Assembly (NCBI GenBank): GCA_947072805.1
Contig: CAMTJK010000016.1
Coordinates: 1 to 22,810, forward strand
DNA length: 22,810 bases
Direction: 5' to 3'
From: an uncultured Prevotella sp.
Lineage (GTDB): Bacteria > Bacteroidota > Bacteroidia > Bacteroidales > Bacteroidaceae
Shown: one piece after another, positions 22,714-22,810 of the stretch
Layout of the letters: every line of letters starts with the position of its first letter
How positions within the stretch are numbered: position 1 is the stretch's first letter
The notes under the pieces: generated by a model
What the model saw: the letters and a program-made list of their open reading frames with translations, nothing else
What the model was told of the DNA's origin: nothing
Database searches by the model: none
Translations under genes and position numbers: made by a program

Positions 22714-22810
22714 ATGAAAGTGTGGCAAATTATGCTCTCGATGGGTCGAAAAACGGTTACGTACGTGAGCTCATTGCGATTTCATCGATTTCGCATCGCC
22801 ATTTCGATGA
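22714..22810 (+). CDS. Possible partial ORF running off the right edge
   Basis: From ATG at 22714 the frame is open to the edge for 32 codons (begins MKVWQIMLSMGRKT). Its terminal part is rich in Arg, Phe, His and Ser. The DNA is repetitive there (CGATTT twice, TCATCGA inverted against TCGATGA at the end). I do not recognise it, and it may be non-coding repeat rather than a gene. It is open-ended, so a decision needs sequence beyond the edge. Confidence 0.25.
   Translation, partial: MKVWQIMLSMGRKTVTYVSSLRFHRFRIAISM

Overview
The window looks like a Bacteroidales chromosome, most likely Prevotella or a close relative. Base composition is AT-rich. Most promoters I can see carry the Bacteroidetes -7 box TAnnTTTG, and two also have a TTTG -33 box 19-20 bases upstream. 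Most starts lack a Shine-Dalgarno sequence. The gene families also fit: a 286-residue primary sigma factor without region 1.1, a long PPi-dependent phosphofructokinase, a golvesin-domain amidase/'xanthan lyase'-type protein and a FadL-like porin. The genus is inference. I see no tRNA, rRNA, CRISPR array, transposase or phage gene.

Layout. 1-344 is an AT-rich non-coding lead with one arm of a 60-bp inverted repeat and the lepA promoter. 345-3373 (+) is lepA, a Crp/Fnr-type regulator and mntP. 3400-12414 (-) is a long, tightly packed run. In transcription order it holds a 90-aa conserved-looking protein behind a ~300-nt leader, a PlsC-like acyltransferase, a secreted amidase/golvesin/Fn3 protein, a 104-aa unknown, a YgiQ-type radical SAM protein, a PP2C-like phosphatase overlapping it by 74 bp, a GT4 glycosyltransferase and ispE. 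12949-15571 (+) is PPi-phosphofructokinase, a strong hairpin terminator and a membrane-anchored GH25 lysozyme. 15608-16507 (-) is prmA, divergent from a secreted Tyr/Trp-rich protein (16612-17481, +) and an outer-membrane FadL-like protein (17523-19115, +). Two long perfect inverted repeats separate these from the last unit. 19271-22328 (-) is the sigma factor gene rpoD followed by a secreted Lys-tailed protein, an HprK-like kinase, an S24/S26 signal-peptidase-like protein and a PqqD-like protein. 22329-22810 holds the rpoD promoter, short direct repeats and the second arm of the 60-bp inverted repeat.

How the genes fit together. Much of the window is housekeeping: translation (LepA, PrmA), transcription (RpoD), isoprenoids (IspE), glycolysis (PFP) and manganese export (MntP). 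The remainder is envelope work: the acyltransferase, amidase, lysozyme, porin and secreted proteins. The most intriguing part is the kinase / SipW-like peptidase / PqqD trio in the rpoD transcription unit. These are components seen in peptide-modification (RiPP-like) systems, but no precursor peptide or modifying enzyme is visible here. The two 60-bp repeat arms face outward at the extreme ends, so the window may be bounded by two copies of a multicopy element.
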